From NCBI GenBank assembly GCA_035288865.1, contig DATDZA010000017.1, positions 16,989 through 80,988 on the forward strand: 64,000 nucleotides of DNA. The letters run 5' to 3'. The first letter of the stretch is position 1. The number at the start of each line of letters is the position of its first letter. Positions 58,112 through 64,000 of this stretch are shown here, piece after piece. Under the pieces are notes generated by a model. That model was not told the DNA's origin, made no database searches, and saw only the letters and a list, made by a program, of their open reading frames with translations. A program made the translations under genes and the position numbers. This DNA comes from GCA-2688775 sp035288865. Its GTDB lineage: Archaea; Nanobdellota; Nanobdellia; Woesearchaeales; GW2011-AR4.

Positions 58112-59332
58112 ATGGCGGATTTGAAAAAAGCAAGCGCGAAAAGCAAGGTGGAAGCGGTATTATTTTCTGTAGGCCATAAAATAACCGTTGATGAGATAAG
58201 CAGGCTCTGCCGCTCAAGAAAAGAGGATGTGCTGGAAGCTCTTCAGGAGCTGAGGGCTGAATATGATTCAAAGCAATCCAGCCTGATGCTTTTTGAAGAA
58301 GGAGATTCATGGAAATTTGCTGTAAGGGACCATTTAATATCTGTTGTCAGGAAAATTGTTACAGAAACAGAGCTGACAAAAAGCGTCATGGAAACTTTGG
58401 CAGTCATCGCTTTCAAATATCCTGTTCTTCAGGCTGATTTGATAAAGATGAGAACCAATAAAGCTTACGACCATCTTGCTGAGCTGGAGAAATCCGGTTA
58501 CATCACCAGGCAAAAGCACGGCAGGACAAATTTAATCAAGCTGACAGAAAAATTCTTCAGGTACTTTGACCTGACGGAAGAAAAGCTAAAGGACCAGTTC
58601 AAGGATTTTGACAGCATAGCAAGAGCGATCAAGGAAAAGGAAGCAGAAGTCGATAAAATCAAGGAAGATCAGGTAAAAAGGGCGCAGGATTTAAAGCAGG
58701 AAGATGAGAAAATAAGGAGTGAAATTGAATCCCTTGACAAGACAGATGAGGAATTTCCCATTCCAGTCGAGGCTTATAATACCAATCCCGAAGAATCAAA
58801 AACTGAAGTTCAGGAGGAGAAAAATGAATTCAAGGAGTTAATCAGAGGTTTGGAAGTTGTAAGTGTTCCAAAAGAAATCAAGAAAATAAAAGAAGAATCC
58901 GGTCCAAAAATTTCAGGGCAAAAACCCGAAGAAGAAAAATCCGAAAGTGAAGAATTAATGGAGGATTTGGAAGTTGTAAGTGTTCCAAAAGAAATCAAAA
59001 AACCAAGAGAAGAAATAAAAGAAAAAATTGAAGAGCCAAAACCTGAAATAAAACCGGAAGTTAAAGAACAGGAAAAACCAATTGTTGCAGAAGGGCCAGT
59101 TCACAATGCAGAGCCTCCTGCTGAAACAAGGGAAAATGAAATAATTCATCAAGTTTCTGAGCGGCAAAAACATGCTTATAGAAAAGAACATTCTCAAAAA
59201 AAGAAAAAAAAAGAGCATCATGGAATCAAGCTTCCACCAGAAGCAGAAGTAAAAGTTAATGAAAGGGTCAATGAAATAATTAATGGCGAAGAAAATATGG
59301 AAAATAAAAATGAGGAAAATCAAAATCAATAA
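58112..59332 (+). CDS. scpB: ScpB-like segregation and condensation protein with long acidic tail
   Basis: A 406-residue protein. Residues ~10-160 are ScpB: KVEAVLFSVGHKITVDEI, SLMLFEEGDSWKFAV, ETLAVIAFKYPVLQADLIKMR and YITRQKHGRTNL, two winged helices. ScpB (Kleisin partner) regulates SMC in chromosome organisation. The rest is a charged tail; two copies of LEVVSVPKEIKK occur about 46 residues apart, each preceded by an EL-rich helix. Typical ScpB is ~180-250 residues, so the tail is unusual. SMC and ScpA are not in the window. Confidence 0.85.
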   Translation: MADLKKASAKSKVEAVLFSVGHKITVDEISRLCRSRKEDVLEALQELRAEYDSKQSSLMLFEEGDSWKFAVRDHLISVVRKIVTETELTKSVMETLAVIAFKYPVLQADLIKMRTNKAYDHLAELEKSGYITRQKHGRTNLIKLTEKFFRYFDLTEEKLKDQFKDFDSIARAIKEKEAEVDKIKEDQVKRAQDLKQEDEKIRSEIESLDKTDEEFPIPVEAYNTNPEESKTEVQEEKNEFKELIRGLEVVSVPKEIKKIKEESGPKISGQKPEEEKSESEELMEDLEVVSVPKEIKKPREEIKEKIEEPKPEIKPEVKEQEKPIVAEGPVHNAEPPAETRENEIIHQVSERQKHAYRKEHSQKKKKKEHHGIKLPPEAEVKVNERVNEIINGEENMENKNEENQNQ

Positions 59333-59455
59333 AATAATCTTAGTAAAATAAAAATAGTATAATAATATTTTTAATAAATTATTAATTTTTAAATTCAATA
59401 AATTTGAGTGTATACCCTTATAATTAAAAAATAATTGACAAAATTCAAAGCCAAA

Positions 59456-59596
59456 ATGTTCCTTCTACAATGCCCCAAATGCAAGAACAAGATGAAGTAT
59501 CAGTCTAATGACAATTACTTGACTGGTAAAAAGAAAAGATGTGTTTATTGCAATCATGTTTTTGGTGCTAGTTCTAATGTAATCAAGAAGATTTAA
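59456..59596 (+). CDS. Very small zinc-ribbon protein
   Basis: Forty-six residues: MFLLQCPKCKNKMKY and RCVYCNHVF supply two CxxC pairs for one zinc, with basic residues around them. A TATA-like CTTATAATTA lies about 37 bp upstream. Such mini zinc ribbons often bind RNA or a transcription/translation component. No specific family assigned. Confidence 0.6.
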   Translation: MFLLQCPKCKNKMKYQSNDNYLTGKKKRCVYCNHVFGASSNVIKKI

Positions 59597-59722
59597 TTTT
59601 ATATCTTCTTTATTTTCTATATAGAAATTTTCCATATTGAAATGAAATCAAAAACACAACCCTTATAAATCCTTTCAACTACCAATTTATAGACGACAAA
59701 GTACATATAAATTTCTAATAAA

Positions 59723-62188
59723 ATGGCAGAAGAAAACGGACAGAAACTAGGTACTAGAATAGTGCCGCGCTTAATCAACGAAGAGATGAAACAAAGCTAT
59801 CTTGATTATTCTATGTCCGTTATAGTTGGAAGGGCATTGCCAGATGTTAGGGACGGGTTAAAGCCAGTTCATAGAAGAGTATTATACACAATGTGGGAAA
59901 TTGGGCTGCTGCATGACAAGCCGTTCAAGAAATCAGCTAATGTTGTTGGAAACTGCATGGCTAAATTCCACCCGCATGGTGATGCAGCAATTTATGATAC
60001 TCTAGTCCGATTGGCGCAGGATTTCTCAATGAGATACCCGTTGGTTAATGGCCAGGGAAATTTTGGAAGCCTTGATGGAGACCCGGCAGCCGCAATGAGG
60101 TATACAGAATGTCGTTTAACAATGCTTTCAGAAGAAATGCTTGAAGACATTGACAAGAGAACTGTTAAATTTATTCCAAATTTTGATAATTCTGTCACAG
60201 AGCCCGTAGTTATGCCATCTAAATTTCCAAATCTTTTGGTTAACGGAAGCTCCGGAATTGCAGTCGGGATGGCAACAAATATTCCTCCGCATAATCTTTG
60301 GGAAGTTATTGATGCCACGATAAAGCAGATTGACAATCCGGAAATAACAATTGAAGAATTGATGCAGATAATTCATGGTCCGGATTTTCCGACAGGCGCC
60401 ATGATTTTTGGAAGAAACGGAATAAAAGAAGCATATTCAAGAGGCCGCGGCAAGATTCTAGTGAGGGCTAAAACAACAATGGAGCAGGATAAAAAAATTC
60501 CAACTATCATTGTAAATGAGATCCCTTTCATGGTCAACAAATCTGAGCTCCTTGAAGAAATGGCAGATTTGGTCAGAGACAAAAAAATAATCGGAATTTC
60601 TGATTTAAGGGATGAATCTGACAGGCATGGAATAAGGATTGTAATAGAACTGAAAAAAGATGCAGACGCAAACGTTGTCCTGAATCAATTATTTCAGCAT
60701 ACAAGGCTGCAGACGACTTTTGGAATTATAATGCTCGCCCTTGTTAATAATGAGCCAAAGGTTTTGAACATAAAAAGCCTGATATATCATTATATCGAGC
60801 ACAGAAAGGATGTTGTGCGCAAGCGAGCCTTATTTGATTTGAACAAGGCGCAGGTCAGAGCGCACGTCCTTGAAGGTTTGATCATTGCGCTGAAAAACAT
60901 AAACAATGTAATAAAATTAATCAAGGAATCCAAATCAGTTGAAATAGCTTCTCATTCCTTAATCTCTGCTTTTAGCCTGACAAAAGAGCAGGCAACAGCA
61001 ATACTTGAAATGAGGCTGCAGAGATTAACTTCCCTGGAACAGGAAAAAATAAATCAGGAGCATAAGGATTTGCTGAAATTGATTGAAGAGCTTGAATCCA
61101 TCCTGTCAAATCCCCAGAAGATTTTGGATATAATCAAGAATGAGCTTTCGGAATTAAGAAAAAAATATGACAACGGAAGAAGAACACAGATTGTTGACAG
61201 CGAAGAGAACGATTTGGAAACGGAAGATTTGATAAAAGACGAGGAAATGGTCATTACAATCACAAATTCCGGCTACATCAAGAGGCTGCCGCTGCAGACT
61301 TACAAATTGCAGCACAGGGGCGGAAAAGGTGTTGTCGGAGCGGGAACTAAAGATGAAGATATAGTGAAAGACCTTTTCGTGGCAAGCACGCATTCACACA
61401 TTCTATTCTTCACAAATAAAGGAAAAGTCCACTGGCTTAAAGTTTACAGCCTTCCAGAAGCAAGCAGAATTGCGAGAGGAAAAGCAATTGTAAATTTATT
61501 GCAGATGTCAGCCGATGAGTTTGTAACTGCCTTTGTTCCAGTAAGGCAGTTTGATGACAAGCACTATTTAATCATGGCTACAAAAAACGGAACTGCAAAG
61601 AAAACTGAGCTTATGGCTTACAGCAACCCGAGAAAAACGGGGATTGTCGCAATAACTCTTGATGAAAAAGATGAATTAATCAATGTAGCATTGACGGATG
61701 GGAACCAGCAGATTATTTTAGCGACTAAAAATGGAAATGCAGTCCGGTTTGAAGAAAAAAATGTAAGGCCAACCGGAAGGTCAGCTCAAGGCGTTCGGGG
61801 AATTAAATTAAGTGATAAGGATGAGGTAGTGGGAATGGAAGTTGCATCAGATGAAAAAACACTGCTCACAATCACAGAAAACGGCTACGGAAAGCGAACG
61901 CAGATTTCAGAATACAGGTTAATCAACAGGGGCGGCTCGGGAGTTATTAACATCCAGTGCAGCGACAGAAACGGAAGCGTAGTTTCAATCTGCTCTGTTA
62001 CGGACAATGAGGACATTATTTTTATCAGCAAGAATGGAATTATTATTAGGGTCCCTTCAACTGACATTTCTGTAATCGGCAGGAACACCCAGGGCGTAAG
62101 GATAATGAAGCTTGAGGTAAATGATAAAGTTGTTGCCACAGTCAAAGTGCCGAGGGAGAATAATGGCAACGGCGATTCTGAAGAATAA
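59723..62188 (+). CDS. gyrA: DNA gyrase subunit A
   Basis: An 821-residue type IIA topoisomerase breakage-reunion subunit. MAEEN...GRALPDVRDGLKPVHRR at the start, catalytic Tyr127 in AAMRYTEC, HPHGDAAIYD (Ala at the position of E. coli Ser83), and a C-terminal beta-pinwheel with the GyrA box variant QHRGGKG, needed to wrap DNA and introduce negative supercoils. Gyrase in archaea is generally considered acquired from bacteria. GyrB is not in the window. Length is normal and the frame intact. Confidence 0.96.
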   Translation: MAEENGQKLGTRIVPRLINEEMKQSYLDYSMSVIVGRALPDVRDGLKPVHRRVLYTMWEIGLLHDKPFKKSANVVGNCMAKFHPHGDAAIYDTLVRLAQDFSMRYPLVNGQGNFGSLDGDPAAAMRYTECRLTMLSEEMLEDIDKRTVKFIPNFDNSVTEPVVMPSKFPNLLVNGSSGIAVGMATNIPPHNLWEVIDATIKQIDNPEITIEELMQIIHGPDFPTGAMIFGRNGIKEAYSRGRGKILVRAKTTMEQDKKIPTIIVNEIPFMVNKSELLEEMADLVRDKKIIGISDLRDESDRHGIRIVIELKKDADANVVLNQLFQHTRLQTTFGIIMLALVNNEPKVLNIKSLIYHYIEHRKDVVRKRALFDLNKAQVRAHVLEGLIIALKNINNVIKLIKESKSVEIASHSLISAFSLTKEQATAILEMRLQRLTSLEQEKINQEHKDLLKLIEELESILSNPQKILDIIKNELSELRKKYDNGRRTQIVDSEENDLETEDLIKDEEMVITITNSGYIKRLPLQTYKLQHRGGKGVVGAGTKDEDIVKDLFVASTHSHILFFTNKGKVHWLKVYSLPEASRIARGKAIVNLLQMSADEFVTAFVPVRQFDDKHYLIMATKNGTAKKTELMAYSNPRKTGIVAITLDEKDELINVALTDGNQQIILATKNGNAVRFEEKNVRPTGRSAQGVRGIKLSDKDEVVGMEVASDEKTLLTITENGYGKRTQISEYRLINRGGSGVINIQCSDRNGSVVSICSVTDNEDIIFISKNGIIIRVPSTDISVIGRNTQGVRIMKLEVNDKVVATVKVPRENNGNGDSEE

Positions 62189-62263
62189 TTAGAAATTGAA
62201 TGCTTAGTCTATTTTCAATAAAATCCAAATCTTTTTATAAGCATGGGAGTTGAGTTCCGCTAT

Positions 62264-63529
62264 ATGCAAAATAATAAAATTAAATTAATTTTGAATGAAG
62301 TCCTAAAAGAAATCCAGCCTGATAAAGCTTATGAGAACGAAATATTTGCAAGGCTCGATGACATAATCAAAAAAATAAATCAAGGTCAAAAATATATCAA
62401 AGCAATTCTCGGTGGCTCTGGCGCGAAAGGAACCTGGCTGAAAACTTTTGATGCAGATATTTTTGTTCTGTTTGATTATAAAAAATACAAGGATAAAAGT
62501 GACAAGATATCAGGTATTTTGGAAAAAATTCTTAATAAGAAATTTAAAAATATTATAAAACTCCACGGCTCAAGGGATTACTTCCAGATAAAGGAAAATA
62601 ATTTTACATTTGAGATCGTCCCAATTTTGAAAATTAATAAAGCCGACCAGGCAAAGAACATTACCGACGTCAGCCCGTTGCATTCAAACTGGGTAAAAAA
62701 GCACAAAAAGCTGGTAAATGAAATAAAATTAACTAAGCAATTCGCCCAGGCAAATAATGTTTATGGTGCTGAAAGCCACATAAAGGGATTTTCAGGCTAT
62801 GTATGTGAAATCCTGACCATTTATTACAGTTCTTTCCTGAATTTAATCAAAAACTCCGCAAAATGGAGTGATAAAGTTGTCGTGGACGCAGAGAAATATT
62901 ACAGGGGAAAAGATGTTTTTAAGATGGTAAATGTTTCAAAATTAGTTTCACCACTGATTGTCATAGATCCGGTTCAAAAAGGCAGAAATGCGGCAGCAAC
63001 CTTAAGTGCTGAAAAGTTTGAGGCATTTAAAAAAGCGGCAAAAGAATTTTTAAAAAATCCCTCAAATAGATTTTTTTTGAAAAAAGATTTAAAATCTTTA
63101 TTTTTAGGACTTAAGACAAAGGATAAAACATTAATCATTATTGAGGCAGTGCCACTAAATGGAAAAATAGATGTTGTAGGCAGCAAGTTAATGAAAATCT
63201 TTGAATTCTTAAGCCAGCAGTTTGCAAAATATGATTTTAAAATGATTAAATCCGATTGGGAATGGAACAAAAACAGCAATTCTGTTTTTTATTTTATTTT
63301 TAATAAAGGCCCGTTGCAAAAAACTGTGGAAGTCGAAGGCCCGCCATTGGAAATGAAACTGCATGTTGATAATTTTAAGAAAACTCACAAAAAAACATTC
63401 GAGAAAAACAAGAAAATTTATGCAATTGATGAAAGAAAATATATTTTCCCGGAAAATTTACTGAAGGAGTTAATTAAATCGGATTATTCCAAAGAAAGAA
63501 GCAAATCACTAAAGATTAAATTGCTCTAA
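62264..63529 (+). CDS. cca: CCA-adding enzyme (archaeal type)
   Basis: A 421-residue class I tRNA nucleotidyltransferase from the ATG at 62264, about 31 bp after the TATA box CTTTTTATAA (62231-62240); an in-frame ATG at 62243 is too close to it. Catalytic region: GGSGAKGTWLKTFDADIFV (DxD) and FEIVPIL (third Asp/Glu site), then helical and tail domains. It adds CCA to tRNA 3' ends without a template; both tRNA genes in the window lack encoded CCA. The next gene starts one base after the stop. Confidence 0.93.
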   Translation: MQNNKIKLILNEVLKEIQPDKAYENEIFARLDDIIKKINQGQKYIKAILGGSGAKGTWLKTFDADIFVLFDYKKYKDKSDKISGILEKILNKKFKNIIKLHGSRDYFQIKENNFTFEIVPILKINKADQAKNITDVSPLHSNWVKKHKKLVNEIKLTKQFAQANNVYGAESHIKGFSGYVCEILTIYYSSFLNLIKNSAKWSDKVVVDAEKYYRGKDVFKMVNVSKLVSPLIVIDPVQKGRNAAATLSAEKFEAFKKAAKEFLKNPSNRFFLKKDLKSLFLGLKTKDKTLIIIEAVPLNGKIDVVGSKLMKIFEFLSQQFAKYDFKMIKSDWEWNKNSNSVFYFIFNKGPLQKTVEVEGPPLEMKLHVDNFKKTHKKTFEKNKKIYAIDERKYIFPENLLKELIKSDYSKERSKSLKIKLL

Positions 63530-63530
63530 A

Positions 63531-64000
63531 ATGCAGGCAGTAATACTGGCGGCCGGTAAATCGATAAGAACTTACCCTTTAACACTTACAAGGCCAAAGC
63601 CGCTCCTTAAAGCTGCAAATAAAACAATTCTTGAGCATAATTTAGATAATTTAATTGGATTTGTGGATGAGGTAATTCTTGTTGTCGGTTATAAAAAAGA
63701 GATGATAAAAAATCATTTCGGAAACAAATATAAAAATATGAAATTAAAATATGTTGGGCAGAAAGAACAATTAGGAACGGCGCACGCTTTATCTGTTGCA
63801 GAACCCTATATCAAGGATAAATTTATTTTAATGATGGGCGATGATATTTATTCTAAGAAAGATATTGAAAACTGCATTAAGTATCAATACTCAATTTTGA
63901 CAACAATAGTCAAAGACCCTAAAAATTTTGGAGTGATTATAGAGAAAAAAGGAATTCTAAAGGATTTTGTTGAAAAGCCAAAAACTTTTGTTTCAAATCT
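63531..64000 (+). CDS. Sugar nucleotidyltransferase (3' partial)
   Basis: A GlmU/RmlA-type nucleotidyltransferase cut by the window end; 156 residues visible. MQAVILAAGKSIRTYPLTLT followed by RPKPLLKAANK is the nucleotide-binding signature (with SIR in place of the usual GTR), then LGTAHAL and MMGDDIYS, where the Asp pair binds metal. Such enzymes activate sugar-1-phosphates to NDP-sugars for glycan synthesis. The start ATG is 1 bp after the cca stop. Confidence 0.85.
   Translation, partial: MQAVILAAGKSIRTYPLTLTRPKPLLKAANKTILEHNLDNLIGFVDEVILVVGYKKEMIKNHFGNKYKNMKLKYVGQKEQLGTAHALSVAEPYIKDKFILMMGDDIYSKKDIENCIKYQYSILTTIVKDPKNFGVIIEKKGILKDFVEKPKTFVSN

Overview
The window reads as a compact, AT-rich archaeal chromosome, most likely from a DPANN lineage such as the Woesearchaeota/Pacearchaeota group. 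The information-processing genes are archaeal: replication factor C small subunit, PCNA, FEN1, a single-chain PriS/PriL-type primase, a Hef-like helicase-nuclease, Hjc, a tRNA splicing endonuclease, a Trm5-type methyltransferase, archaeal TyrRS, an archaeal CCA-adding enzyme and a PAN-like AAA ATPase. Many small proteins have no recognisable family, biosynthetic genes are nearly absent, and gyrase subunit A is of bacterial type. The placement is inferred from gene content, not from a phylogeny.

Layout. 1-5034: a secreted glucosaminidase-domain protein and three paralogous lipoproteins that share its beta domain. 5111-8256 (minus): rfcS, small membrane, lipo- and PRC-barrel proteins, and a Cas4-family nuclease. 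8331-8535: a non-coding block of hairpins, two of which have exactly complementary loops. 8642-17635: tyrS, then a peptidase run (M16, M24, two M29) ending at the PAN-like ATPase. 17730-17805: a structured RNA candidate. 17842-23569: tRNA and DNA enzymes (trm5, fen, endA, RNase Z, hjc). 23669-34546: the fused primase, a DUF2157/GDYXXLXY pair, a zincin-like protein, HtpX and many unknowns. 34551-47615: Hef, an S2P-like membrane protein with a degenerate active site, TraB, zinc-ribbon proteins, a two-intron tRNA-Gly, a dolichol-kinase-like protein, PCNA, a cytidine-deaminase-like protein, RNase J and an isochorismatase-like hydrolase. 47706-53843: an accessory region with a small RHH protein, a Vsr::cytosine-5-methyltransferase fusion, HerA, a long NurA with an N-terminal winged helix, and a LAGLIDADG protein behind a structured leader. 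54051-54227: an oversized tRNA-Leu. 54418-64000: a helical-protein cassette, a PhoU-like protein, ScpB, a 46-residue zinc ribbon, gyrA, cca and the start of a sugar nucleotidyltransferase.

Expression signals. Many genes have a TATA box about 30 bp before the start codon, which implies leaderless mRNAs and moves several starts downstream. A minority instead have a GGTGA/GAGGT ribosome-binding site. An 18-bp box, ACCAYTGGACATCTTCAC, sits 6 bp upstream of the TATA box in front of the Cas4-like nuclease, Hjc and the LAGLIDADG protein, suggesting a small DNA-metabolism regulon.

The best candidates for an undescribed system are the divergent RHH/Vsr-MTase and HerA-NurA module, read as a restriction-modification-like defence locus, and the box-linked regulon together with its nearby structured non-coding elements. 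Everything here comes from reading the sequence; no database search was run.
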